This document shows, one piece after another, positions 1 through 11,225 of a DNA stretch of 64,000 nucleotides (positions are counted from its first letter, which is position 1; each line of letters starts with the position of its first letter). Origin of the DNA: Physcomitrium patens (lineage: Eukaryota > Streptophyta > Bryopsida > Funariales > Funariaceae); contig NC_037253.1 of NCBI RefSeq assembly GCF_000002425.4, positions 14,421,609-14,485,608 on the forward strand, in the 5' to 3' direction. The notes beneath the pieces were generated by a model. It was not told the DNA's origin and did no database searches. It saw only the letters and a program-made list of their open reading frames with translations. The translations under genes were made by a program, and so were the position numbers.

Positions 1-27
1 AATCAAACTCTCAATACTTCCTCGCGC

Positions 28-1396
28 TGTCGTGTTGTAACACGAGTATACAGTGAAAATAAAAAAAAAAAAAAAAAAAAAAAAAGTGAAATTTTATTAA
101 TATTCAGTTACCTCGAATATTGGGAGCATCGACCAACTCCAGCACAAATACTGAGTGGTCAGGTTCAGTCACCCCGTTACAGTCAGCCGGGGCATACTGA
201 AATGCTCCGTTCGATTCTAATAACGGGAGTTAGCAGGATGAAAAGGACCAATTCACACGACGGGTTTGAAGAGCCAATTGGATCCAATTTCGAGAATCCA
301 ATCCGGATCCTCTTACCCAATATGACACCTGTATTGGTGGGGCAATCCAATGCAGTCTAGTTACGGAAAAATTCAAGTCTTACTACGGGCCTCAGCCAGT
401 CTGACGCGAAGACCAATTTGACCCAATTACGCGAGCATCCAGGTTACTACGGGCATCATACCCAATATGGGACCTGAATTGGTCGGGGACTCAATGTGGT
501 CCCGATTACAGGGTTTCGATTCTAGTTCGGGCTGTCCTGTTCTCTGTGCCATTTCAGGGAACGTTGTTTACGGTAAATGGATCTCTTAAAGGTAAAAATG
601 GAGGAAAAGGCCTTGATGACGTGAGCCAATTTCGGATCTAAGCTCTGACGGCGGGAGCCAATTCCAGATCTAAGATGGAAGATTGAAGAAGTTCAGAGGA
701 TAAGGTTAGGGGAGAATATAGTTTTAGGGAGGGGAGGTTTTTTTTTTTCTTTCTGCAAATCGGGGGGGGGGGGGGGGAGCTAGTTTTCAAGCTTTTACAA
801 GGTTATCAGTTCGGTTTCATTGGAGGTTTTTGAAGATCAAGGGAATAAGAGAGAGGAGCTTCATGCTTCGAGTCGGGGAAGAAAAGACATAGAATTTGGA
901 TTTTTCTTCTTCGTAGAGTTTTGGGAAGACTGAGGCAATCGCTGCTGAAGTCAGTGTTGTGATGGTGAATCGAGATTTTTTAAATGAAGTGGGTTTGAAT
1001 ACTCTTGACTGTTTTGTAAAATCGAGTTACGTCTGTGATTGAAAGATTAAAGGGGTGTCTATAGGATTGACTATGCGGAGTGAATGAAATTTATTGGGTT
1101 AATCTAACAGGACAGTCAATGGATACAAGATCGTAAGTACAAAGCGGTATTGAAGATTAACAGTTTGGGTTGTTCGGGGTTCTCTGTAACGTCTAGAGAC
1201 CTATCGGTTGGGGCAAAAAAAAGACTTCGACAAGCAATCGAAGAGCATCCGTATAGATTTACGGTACATTGTTGCAGTCGTTTATATTCCAGCAGTCAAA
1301 AACTGATAGACTGCTTGACTATCGGCGAATCTCCACACTACCTTCTACAGCTAGACGTCCGGCGCGTTCTCGAGCAAGAAAGCACGTAATACGTCA
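28..1396 (+). repeat. 5' LTR of A1
   Basis: Direct repeat of 3959-5321. It begins TGTCGTGTTG and ends TACGTCA, where the 3' copy has TACGACA. A 25-A run (61-85) sits near the start of U3 and has the same length in both LTRs. The upstream half is rich in CCAAT/ATTGG boxes. A 16-G run at 762-777 is shorter in the 3' LTR. Confidence 0.9.
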
Positions 1397-1400
1397 TAAG

Positions 1401-1416
1401 TGGTGAACCCAACGTG
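1401..1416 (+). other. Putative primer binding site of A1
   Basis: TGGTGAACCCAACGTG lies four bases after the 5' LTR. The leading TGG is what complementarity to a tRNA CCA end requires. I cannot assign the tRNA from the sequence alone. Confidence 0.5.
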
Positions 1417-1467
1417 AAAGCTTGAGGTGGAAGGTATTGGATTTTGGTTGATTTTATCTTTATTTTT

Positions 1468-3474
1468 ATGGAAAACGAAAATAAAAATTTTAAAGTATTT
1501 TTGGAAGAAGTTTCTGGTGGGGAGTCTTCTAAAGGACAAGGTATGCACATGGATCCGTCTATTGCTAGTTTATTTCAAGCCTTCTCATTGTCAATGCAGC
1601 AACAACAAAGCAATGATGGAAAGGAAGCTTTGGCAACCAAAGCATTGCAAGCAGTGGTTAATAAAATTGATCAATTTGATGGGAGGAATATTTCAAGGTA
1701 TTTAAGATGTTATGTTCGTGAAATGGAATTAAATCGGGTTTCTGAGAAGAAAATGGTTGCACTATTTGGACTTGCCACGATATCGGAGATAAGGGACCAC
1801 ATTACATCGATTACGGATCATTGTGGGAATTCATGGGAGGATTTTTCACATACATTGAAAGACGAATATTTCTTGGAAGATGCTGATCGCATTACTAAGA
1901 AGCTGTTTCTAGGATGGATTGAACGGCCCAATAAGAATTTGCAAGCAACAGAGCTACTAAGGGAATTTGAGAGGCAGTACTCTCAATTATCGAAGGTAGA
2001 AAAATTGACATTGGAGCCGAACAAAGTTGATCTATTTCTTCAAGCTGCTGATGGAGAATTGCAAGAGAAATTAGAACCCCTTCTTGAAGACAAAGAAGAA
2101 GATGAAGGATTGACAACGAAGTGGAAGAACGTTGAAGATGCGGTGGGGTTGCTTACAAAAAAAGAAAGGAGGAAGGATAGGAGTAATATTCCGAAAACAG
2201 TACAAGCACCCAAAGCTCTAGTACGTACAACACCACCGACAATGCCTACAGTTCAACCTTCGACATCCTTGTCAAAGAAAGCAGATATGGGTATGGAAGA
2301 AATTATACGAGGAATGCGAGATCTTCAAATCAAATTGGCAAGACTTGAAGAGAATACTTCTATAAACAATTCGAAGAATGTTTCAAAACAAGGATATGTA
2401 CAAAGATGCATTTGGTGTGATGATGCTTCACACACTAGAAAAGATTGCAATGAATTTAATAATATGATACGGCAGGGAATTATTTGCTGGAAAGATGGGA
2501 AGATAGCATTGAAAGATAGGGAGGATCTTCTTCAAACCAATTTTGGCAAGAAAGGAATGAGAGCATTAGTTAAAGATTACTTAAAAGAGCATGAAACAGT
2601 AGTACGAGAAAGTGCAAGTTATGGTGCTAGAGTAGATGATGAAATTGCTGGAAGTACGGAAACTAGTGAGTTTTGGGCTTCTGCCATTTCTGCAATGCAA
2701 GAAGGGAAATTACCTCGAGAAGCGTTATTGAGAACTGCAGCTACAATACGAGGAAGAACAGGTTGGAAGGATCCTGTTGAGTCTCTTTCAGTTCATGCAT
2801 ATATTGCTAAGAGCCAACATGAAGCTTTGATGGAAGAAAAAAGACGAGGAAATTTTGATGATACTAGAGAAGGAAATTCTTTTAAGAGGCAAACTCGAGG
2901 AGACAAGGCTCGGGAGGCAGCTTCACAAGAATTGCCTGTAAAGGATACCTCAGCATCATTGGGAGAAAAAACAACGGAGACAAAAGATAAGGGCAAATCA
3001 ATTGCTTATAAGCTACTTTCTAATATTGAAGCGGCAACAAATTTGAAAGGGGTGTTGGAAGAACGTATATTAAACGCTAAGGTGGAATTCACATTGAAAG
3101 AAGTCTTGGGAATTGCAAAGAAGGAGTTTCATGATGTTATCATTGACAGCATTAAGCGAAAGAGGCAATTAATGAGCGAAACTGGAATGAGTCATGCTAT
3201 TGATGCAAGAATATGTAGAGATGAAGAAGAGGTTGATATTGGTTATAAGCGACCAACAAATGAAAAGAATAGGTATAATCAGCGAGTACGTTTCGAAGAT
3301 TCTAGTGACAAAGAAATGGAAACTTTGAGCCATTATACTCGAAAGCATTGGGCAAGGGCAACTACTGAGGTATTGGTGAAGGTAGGAGATATAGAAGAAC
3401 CAATAGTTGCTTTGGTGGACCATGGTTCTGAAATAAATCTCATGTCTAAAGATCTTTATAAGAAGCAAAAATAG
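1468..3474 (+). CDS. Retrotransposon Gag with start of aspartic protease (A1)
   Basis: Open frame of 668 codons from the first ATG after the primer site. It is hydrophilic and Lys/Glu-rich, as expected for a Gag polyprotein that packages element RNA in virus-like particles. A CCHC zinc knuckle is visible at about residues 314-327 (CIWCDDASHTRKDC). Near the C-terminus VALVDHGSEINLMS resembles the retropepsin active-site region, with DHGS in place of DTGS or DSGA. The frame stops (TAG) shortly after, inside what should be protease. A3 has a stop (TGA) at the same codon. There is no frameshift over 2 kb, in contrast to every other element here, so this copy is young. Assignment to gag is firm; a working protease is unlikely. 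Confidence 0.8.
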   Translation: MENENKNFKVFLEEVSGGESSKGQGMHMDPSIASLFQAFSLSMQQQQSNDGKEALATKALQAVVNKIDQFDGRNISRYLRCYVREMELNRVSEKKMVALFGLATISEIRDHITSITDHCGNSWEDFSHTLKDEYFLEDADRITKKLFLGWIERPNKNLQATELLREFERQYSQLSKVEKLTLEPNKVDLFLQAADGELQEKLEPLLEDKEEDEGLTTKWKNVEDAVGLLTKKERRKDRSNIPKTVQAPKALVRTTPPTMPTVQPSTSLSKKADMGMEEIIRGMRDLQIKLARLEENTSINNSKNVSKQGYVQRCIWCDDASHTRKDCNEFNNMIRQGIICWKDGKIALKDREDLLQTNFGKKGMRALVKDYLKEHETVVRESASYGARVDDEIAGSTETSEFWASAISAMQEGKLPREALLRTAATIRGRTGWKDPVESLSVHAYIAKSQHEALMEEKRRGNFDDTREGNSFKRQTRGDKAREAASQELPVKDTSASLGEKTTETKDKGKSIAYKLLSNIEAATNLKGVLEERILNAKVEFTLKEVLGIAKKEFHDVIIDSIKRKRQLMSETGMSHAIDARICRDEEEVDIGYKRPTNEKNRYNQRVRFEDSSDKEMETLSHYTRKHWARATTEVLVKVGDIEEPIVALVDHGSEINLMSKDLYKKQK

Positions 3475-3896
3475 CCAATTGATATGGAACATGGATGGGC
3501 AATACGAGCAGCTAATAACAAAACAAGACTCGATTCGATAAGCAACATCGATTGAGACCAAAAGCAATCGAGGAAGGTGACTGGGTACTTGTTTATGACA
3601 ATAGTCTGAATAATCAACATAGTACTTTGCGGAAATTTTCAAAACGTTGGTTTGGACCATATGTTGTAACAACTGTTCATGATAATGCGACTTACTCATT
3701 ACGAGAGTTAGATGGTACAAAATTGAAAATACCAATTGCAGGGAAGCGAGTAAAAATATTTAAACGAAGACATGCAGAGATGAATATGGAAGACCTTAAT
3801 GAAGGTACAGAGATTCCGCAGCAAGAAGATGAAAGTGATTTGGATAATGAAGGTGACAAAGACGAACTGGACAAAGACGTAGGGGATATATTCTGA
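3475..3896 (+). pseudogene. A1 pol remnant: protease fragment joined to integrase C-terminus
   Basis: After the TAG the reading continues for about 17 codons of protease homologous to A3 (PIDMEHGWAI), then switches near 3520 to the end of integrase. From about 3525 the frame reads KTRFDKQHRLRPKAI and then GDWVLVYDNS, KRWFGPYVV and the basic KRVKIFKRRH, typical of the integrase C-terminal DNA-binding region and its acidic tail. The counterpart positions in A3 lie about 3.4 kb apart, so the intervening pol was deleted. A short AATAA-type similarity at the junction suggests end joining or template switching. Confidence 0.8.
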
Positions 3897-3945
3897 ATCA
3901 AACAGCAATTGGGTAAATTGGTGCATATCGGAGGATGCACAGGTT

Positions 3946-3958
3946 CAGAGGGGGTGGA
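3946..3958 (+). other. Polypurine tract of A1
   Basis: CAGAGGGGGTGGA lies immediately before the TG of the 3' LTR, the usual position of the plus-strand primer. The same sequence precedes the LTR in A2 and, mutated, in A3. Confidence 0.75.
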
Positions 3959-5321
3959 TGTCGTGTTGTAACACGAGTATACAGTGAAAATAAAAAAAAA
4001 AAAAAAAAAAAAAAAAGTGAAATTTTATTAATATTCAGTTACCTCGAATATTGGGAGCATCGACCAACTCCAGCACAAATACTGAGTGGTCAGGTTCAGT
4101 CACCCCGTTACAGTCAGCCGGGGCATACTGAAATGCTCCGTTCGATTCTAATAACGGGAGTTAGCAGGATGAAAAGGACCAATTCACACGACGGGTTTGA
4201 AGAGCCAATTGGATCCAATTTCGAGAATCCAATCCGGATCCTCTTACCCAATATGACACCTGTATTGGTGGGGCAATCCAATGCAGTCTAGTTACGGAAA
4301 AATTCAAGTCTTACTACGGGCCTCAGCCAGTCTGACGCGAAGACCAATTTGACCCAATTACGCGAGCATCCAGGTTACTACGGGCATCATACCCAATATG
4401 GGACCTGAATTGGTCGGGGACTCAATGTGGTCCCGATTACAGGGTTTCGATTCTAGTTCGGGCTGTCCTGTTCTCTGTGCCATTTCAGGGAACGTTGTTT
4501 ACGGTAAATGGATCTCTTAAAGGTAAAAACGGAGGAGAAGGCCTTGATGATGTGAGCCAATTTTGGATCTAAGCTCTGACGGCGGGAGCCAATTCCGGAT
4601 CTAAGATGGAAGATTGAAGAAGTTCAGAGGATAAGGTTAGGGGAGAATATAGTTTTAGGGAGGGGAGGTTTTTTTTTTTCTTTCGGGAAATCGGAGGGGG
4701 GGAGCTAGTTTTCAAGCTTTTGCAAGGTTACCAGTTCGGTTTCATTGGAGGTTTTTGAAGATCAAGGGAATTAGAGAGAGGAGCTTCATGCTTCGGGTCG
4801 GGGAAGGAAAGACATAGAATTTGGATTTTTCTTCTTCGTAGAGTTTTGGGAAGACTGAGGCAATCGCTGCTGAAGTCAATGTTGTAATGGTGAATCGAGA
4901 TTTTTTAAATGAAGTGGGTTTGAATACTCTTGACTGTTTTGTAAAATCGAGTTACGTCTGTGATTGAAAGATTAAAGGGGTGTCTATAGGATTGACTATG
5001 CGGAGTGAATGAAATTTATTGGGTTAATCTAACAGGACAGTCAATGGATACAAGATCGTAAGTACAAAGGGGTATTGAAGATTAACAGTTTGTGTTGTTC
5101 GGGGTTCTCTGTAACGTCTAGAGACCTATCGGTTGGGGCAAAAAAAAGACTTCGACAAGCAGTCGAAGAGCATCCGTATAGATTTACGGTACATTGTTGC
5201 AGTCGTTTATATTCCAGCAGTCAAAAACTGATAGACTGCTTGACTATCGGCGAATCTCCATACTACCTTCTACAGCCAGACGCCCAACGCGTTCTCGAGC
5301 AGGAAAGCACGTAATACGACA
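3959..5321 (+). repeat. 3' LTR of A1
   Basis: Near-identical copy of 28-1396, from TGTCGTGTTG to TACGACA with perfect 6-bp terminal inverted repeats. At least a dozen CCAAT or ATTGG pentamers fall between about 4170 and 4600. The 25-A run is at 3992-4016. Confidence 0.9.
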
Positions 5322-5630
5322 GCGCTAATACTATTGTTGATTAGTGTCGTAAAGCTTATAGTTCAAAGCACAATATCTGAAATTTGTAACAATGAAACCT
5401 TCTATGACTGCCCCACTCCTAACTGCTTACTCGGGGTCCGAATCAAGAACGTCTAATCCAGTGTACCTTAATCTCATGTCTAATTAAGAATGTCTTATTT
5501 CTTGATTAGTTAGTTTCAGTATCCAAAACTAACCATCAATCGTTTCCTAGCTATGATAACCTTTCTAATCCTATCGGGTAATCATTATTACGGAGACTCC
5601 CTCCCGCCACTGAATAAACCCATCCTGAAT

Positions 5631-6697
5631 TTACGTATAATACAGATGTAACCAGTTTCCATTAACGCGTGTTGTGAATTGGGTTCCCAAAAAATCTTCC
5701 AATTGAAAAAAACCATTAAGGAAACCTTCCACCATCTGATATGGTCTATGCCATTGTGCTTGAAATTTATCGAGAAAGTTCTTAAAGCAGCTATCATAAA
5801 GTAGCATCAGATCATTGGGCATAAAATATTTCAACCGTAACTTACTGTCATAATAACTCTTTCTATGGTGTTGTGTAGCTTCCATAATCAAGAGAACCGT
5901 AGCCCTAGCTTCATTCAATTTCTCCAATTAGACTAAGCTATATTGAAGAGATTCTTTGTCTCTCATATGTTCATCCAACGCAATTCGTAAACTTTGGACC
6001 TCCAATTCAATTGGTAGAATTGCCTCCTGACCATATACCAATTGAAATGGGATAGAATTGGTAGTTACTTTATATGCAATATGGTACGCCCATAAAGCTG
6101 CAAATAATTTAGTGTCCCAATCGGTTTCCGTTCCTAAAATAGTCTTTATTAAGATCTTACATAGGATACCATTGGTCTTTTCTGTCTGTCCATTGGCTCG
6201 TGGATGATAAGGTGTAGTTTTACAAAGCTTGATCTAATATTTTGCTGTTAATGCTTCAATTGTTACATTAATTAAATAAGTTTTGCAATCACTAACCAAT
6301 TCTTTCGGACAGCCAATACAAGTGATAATGTTCTCATATAAAAATGTTGCTACAGTATTGGCATTATCAGTTTTCATTGCTATGGCCCTTGCCCATTTGG
6401 TGACATAATCAAAGGCTATTAGAATATAATATTTATGTCCATTTCGAGAGGCAAGTACAATGGATCCTATAAAGTCAATACCCATTTTTTGAATGGTGCT
6501 TATGCCAAAATTGATACCAATGGCATTGCAGAAGTTTCGATAGGGCGACTAATTCGTTGGCAAGGATCACAACGATGAACATATTGGTGTGCATCCAAAA
6601 ACATTGTTGGCCACCAATATCCAGCCATTAAAGCCTTACGTGCAATGCTATCACCCGCAAAATGTCTTCTACAACTGTCCAAATAACATCCTTCCAA
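5631..6697 (-). pseudogene. B1 integrase, broken
   Basis: Three frames in order give an integrase. An N-terminal zinc-binding segment (6697-6500) contains GYWWPTMF and CDPCQR. The catalytic core starts at 6485 with GIDFIG, carrying the first Asp, and ELVSDCKTYL, the second Asp. A C-terminal part (5927-5631) includes KYFMPNDLMLLYDS, the GD-x-V-like SH3 fold. Stops separate the pieces, so no integrase is made. Confidence 0.8.
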
Positions 6698-6751
6698 TAT
6701 TGTACGAACTTCACTTTGAAAGATGCAACGGCATAAAATTCCATCCTGTCC

Positions 6752-8250
6752 TTATTTATACAAGGCATCTCCAATCATAGTATACATCGTACTTTTTAAA
6801 ATCATACACTTCTTTAATTTTTCATTATAAGAAATTGAAAAAGTCTGAAATGTTAGATATTGGATCAATTCACCATATTCGGGTGTAATGACATCCACAG
6901 CGAATAGTTGTGTGTCCAGAAGGGCATTGTTTATCAACTCATTACTCAATATATTAGATAAATGGGATAACTGATCTGCATTGGCATGTTGCTTGCCGGA
7001 TCTAACGTTAATTGTAAAATTGAATTCTTGGAGAAGTAACACCCATCGAGCAATTTGTTCGCTCAATTGAGGTTTATTTATCATGTACTTAAGTGAGTCA
7101 TGATTTACGTGGAACATAAATGGATATCCAAGTAGATAGTGGCAGAATTTCTGTACAAAGTAGATCATTCCGAGGGCTTCTCGGTCGATAGTATTATAGT
7201 TGTGTTTTGCCATAACCAATTATCGACTCGTAAAATATATTCGATGATCATGATTATTTTCATCCGTATAACTTAATATTGATCCAATCATGACGTTAGA
7301 TGCATCGACATAAACCTGAAATGGTTTCGTCCAGCATGGAGCAATTAGTATTGGTGCAGATACTAATTTTTACTTTAATGCCTCAAAGGTAATACTACAT
7401 TCCGGCGTCCAAACGGGACTAGAGCCATCCACTACTGGTTTCTTTAGCAGATTTGTCAATGACTGACATATCACCGCAAATGAATGAATGAATCGTCGAT
7501 AATAGCTGACATAGCTTATGAAGCTACGTACACTTGACATCGTTTTTGACTTTGGTAAAGCTAATATTTGAATTACTTTATTTGGGTCAATAGTAATACT
7601 GCGGTTGGAAACTATGTATCCTAAGAGTTTTCTCGAGGGTACCTCAAATTAACACTTCTCCAAATTCAACGATATGCCGTACTTGTCGCATTAGTCCAGA
7701 TATCTTCCAAGATAATTCAAATGATCAACTGTCATACTGAACGTGCAAAAATCATCTAAGAATATTTCCATTGACACTCGTAAATAATCCTAAAATGCTT
7801 GTATCATCATCCATTGGAATGTGGTTGGTACATTGCATAATCCAAATGGCATCACTTTATATGCAAATGTGCCCCAATTTGTCGTAAAATTAGTCTTGGA
7901 CTGGTCTTCCTTAGTAATTTGGACTTGATTGTAACCCGAAAAACCATCCAAAAATGAATAACATTTGTGGCCTGCTACGGCATCCAATATATTGTCCGTA
8001 AAAGGTAGAGAAAAATAGTCCTTCTAGGTAACAGCATTTAGTTTGCGAAAGTCTTGACATATTCTAATCTTGTCATTTTTCTTGGATACCATTACCATTG
8101 GTGAAATCCATTCACTATATGAAACTGGATAAAAGATACCCACGCGTAATAATTTGTCCAATTCTTCTTTCACCATCAGGGAATATTTTGGGTTGAGATG
8201 GTATTATCTTTGACGAACTGGTATAGCATCCTTAACCAATGTAATGCAAT
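6752..8250 (-). pseudogene. B1 reverse transcriptase and RNase H, broken
   Basis: The RNase H-like part (7219-6752) shows NTIDREALGMIYFVQKF and HYLLGYPFMFHVNHDSLKYM. Upstream, 7987-7790 is RT palm (CYSFLDGFSGYNQVQITKED, then MPFGLCNVPTTFQWMM). The catalytic box reads FLDDF near 7755. The RT N-terminal part (RICQDF equivalent) lies near 8060-8200. Frameshifts and stops interrupt it throughout. Order and motifs are those of Ty3/gypsy pol. Confidence 0.8.
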
Positions 8251-8901
8251 GTTCACATAGAATTAGAAGAATATCCTTCAGATCTACATACATCCAAGCA
8301 AAGGACGATTTATGCTTGAAAAAGAATTTGTTCCACTTACTCAACTTGTTACCTTGAATATCCGTATATATCTTTATATTCTAGGGTGCTTCATGGGTGC
8401 CTAAGTTCATAGACTAGAAAACAGGTTCTTCCACAATTGTCGATTTAAAATTGTCTATTGCCCATCGTCTTGTATAGGAGACAGCAACTAGTGGTTGCTC
8501 ATTTCTAACCTCATTGCACTCACATGATTGACATCATATCTGGTCATCCATTCGGTAATAACATGATCCGAGTTAGTCGCATCCTCCTAATGCAGTAAAT
8601 ATTTGCCGGGACCTCCACATTGATAGACTCCTACCTTTGCTATTGAAGTATTTTGTCCTACCTCAAATCGCGGTGAATATATAGCATCATCATCTTTCTC
8701 AATCGATTGACTCTCGTTGTCTGATGTAAATTCTAATTCTAGTAATTGAGATTCTCTATGATATTGCACCGGATACATTTGTAGAACAATCTGGTCTCGG
8801 CCTTTTCCAATTATCAATGTGCTTTAGCTATAATCATTCTTAGCTTTGGTTCAATAAAGCCAAGGTCTGCCTAATAAAATGGGATACAATAATGTAGAAC
8901 T

Positions 8902-9429
8902 CTATAATCGAAATACAATATACTCGATTTTGTATGTCATTCCCACGATTACAGTGGTAATATTGTATAAGATTTCCATTGGCTTTACCCGACTATGATC
9001 TGCCATTCGCAAGACCAATGTCATAGGTAGCAATTGCTTTAGATCGAAGTCCTCTATGATATCCATGTTCATTAAATTTATATTGGAGCCACCATCAACT
9101 TGTACCCCTAGAATTAAAATGACATCGATTGATACATCAATTGTTGGTGCTCTCGAATTTGGGTTTAAGCTAACTTCATGAATTTCTTTAGTGCGGAATC
9201 TTTGTCCTATTAACACTGAATTCAATGTAGATTGACATTCCGGTGCTACAGCCAAAAGTTGCTTCATTATAATTGAAGGCTGAATAACATCCAAATCCTT
9301 CAGAATGTCGTAAGGTTCCATATTGAGAGTAATTCCCAATACTCTTTTGCATTTCATTGGTTTTGATTTTACTCCATTCGAGAGCAATTCCTTCCTAGTG
9401 ATTGGAATTGCCGCTGATAACTTTGCCAA
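8902..9429 (-). pseudogene. B1 protease region
   Basis: A 175-codon frame containing VQVDGGSNINLMNMDI, a retropepsin-like active site with DGGS in place of D-S/T-G. The segment right of 8983 belongs to the near-identical tract shared with C1. Left of that point the two copies diverge abruptly. Confidence 0.7.
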
Positions 9430-11225
9430 CTTTTCTACTACTAAAGGTTCTTTTAATGTATAAGATCTTTTATTGGGTTGTACAGATATTGGTACTTGGT
9501 CAGTTGGAATGAATTTTCATGGTCCCGGCAAATTGGCACGTGGAATCAAATTGAGTTCCTCAGTTTGTTGAGGTCTCAATATTGGGATACGTCCCAATAC
9601 TGATATTGATTCGTTTAGCCCCGTGGACGGCACTACTTGCTCTCTTGCGATTGGTTCATCTAGGTCCTGAATTGAATTCTTGTCTTTTTGTTGGCCTCTA
9701 GTAAGCACTGCGTTCACCACCTCGACACGATGTACTAGTGAGTCCTGTTGAACAGGACCTTTGTCCTCCGTCGGTTGGCTTGTTTGCATTTGTTAATCTC
9801 GGTTATTATAATTAAAAGGCGCATTGCACTGCTAATAAGTGTGACCAGATTGCTTATAATTTCCACATATTAGAGCATAGTCATCATCGGCCCTTAGATT
9901 GGGACATTCACTAGCATAATGTCTGATCTGTCTACAACGATAACATCAAAGTGGTCTCCTGCCAGCTCCTTCAGGGATATTAGGTGTCTCTACTGATATA
10001 TAATGGCTAGGTCTGTTCCATGTCGGATGAGTAAAGGATCCTGATTGATCCATTGTTACTGTAGACTCTGGCATTGGCTTTGTCATGGGTAGATATTGAT
10101 GGTATTCTGGTTGGTTCATTGCCAATCCGTGAGTATTGGATATACCTTCTTGGTGAAATTTAGAGTTTAGAAAATTGGAATAGTTCCTATATTGTTTATT
10201 CGCTCGATTTCCATTCCAGCCAAACCTATTATTTGTTTGTACTTGATTGACATCCCACAAAGTTGGTTGGGTCATTATCTAGTTATTGAGTTGTTGTTGC
10301 TTTCATAAATTCCAACAGTTGGTGGTAATATGTTTGCCCCCACAAAAGGTACATTGTACAGTCATTTAGGGTGGTGAAAGACATTCTGTTACTAAATGAC
10401 CTTGTCCTTTACAATTGTTGCACTAAACATTGGGTCGCATATTAGTCGGTTCATGCCTTTTTTCTTTATCCTTGGCCAGATTCACAACCAATTCATCCAT
10501 TTTTTTCGTCAATGTTAACAGCAATGACTCATTGGGATTCCTTGATACCAATGCATTTGGCAATTCCTTCATAGATATTGGTTTTTGATACACGGAATAA
10601 GGCGCATATGAGTGTGATGATGATGGTGGTACAGCTTGCAATGGGACGGCATTCACTATTTCCTGTAGAATTGTACCATAATCATTCTTTCCCAAATAAC
10701 TTTCCGATGCATCATTCTAATTTACCATTTAATAATCTCCTTGAGATGGAATCATCGTGGCTCCAACTGTTAAGTGTTGGTCATAGTGACATTCCTTCCA
10801 TACTTTTGCTTGCTCAAGAGATGATGCAATGGTGGCTGATTGGGCCTCCTTTACAAACATCTTCAATTCTGGTGGATGTAGTCCATTAACCAATATGGAC
10901 AACACAAACGATTTTGACATTTGGTTATTTGGCCATTTTTGAAGTATATCTGCTATGCGACCATAATATGACTGTACCGCTTCCCCTAGTACCACTCTGC
11001 TATTTATTAATTTTTCTCTAAGACATTCTTCAAAACCAATTGGTCGAAAATGGGTTAAAAATGGATTTTTTGATGCCTTCCAATTGATAAATTGTCTCAC
11101 AGGTTGGCAATTATACCACTCAAATGCTATGTCTTTCAATATCGCTGGCAGCCATCTTAACCAAATATCTTCAGTTTTGCCATTATTAGCTACACATGTA
11201 GTCAAGAATTGTGATAAATGTTGAT
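8983..11225 (-). repeat. Left arm of 2243-bp near-identical inverted repeat
   Basis: This segment of B1 is the reverse complement of 16885-19127 in C1. It has the same length with no indel and about six differences, all transitions in the stretches I compared. The homologous flanks outside both ends drop to roughly 65-80 % identity. All nonsense codons inside are shared between the arms. Confidence 0.9.

Larger units (their letters stand above)
28..5321 (+). mobile_element. LTR retrotransposon A1 (Ty3/gypsy), pol-deleted derivative
   Basis: Complete LTR element with two long terminal repeats (28-1396 and 3959-5321), each starting TGTCGT and ending ACGTCA or ACGACA, a primer-binding-like site after the left LTR and a purine tract before the right one. 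The internal region holds an intact gag ORF that runs into the start of a protease. It then jumps directly to the C-terminal end of integrase, so reverse transcriptase, RNase H and the integrase core are missing. The flanks share GCGC (24-27 and 5322-5325), a possible 4-bp target duplication. The LTRs differ by only a few substitutions and a G-run length, so insertion was recent. Lacking pol, it must have been mobilised by a related complete element such as A3. It lies beside, and probably within, the 3' part of B1. Confidence 0.9.

Noticed and set aside
1-27. Short similarity of the first 27 bases (reverse strand ATTGAGAGTTT) to the C1 LTR, as B1 3' LTR remnant
   Set aside because: An 11-base match in too short a stretch; it could be chance and the rest lies outside the window.
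1150-1389. 79-codon frame at the end of both A1 LTRs (also 5075-5314)
   Set aside because: Starts only with TTG, lies wholly inside the LTR, and its conservation is explained by the two LTRs being copies of each other.
10578-10889. 103-codon plus-strand frame, identical to 17221-17532 on the minus strand
   Set aside because: Antisense shadow of Gag; its identity in both arms follows from the conversion tract.
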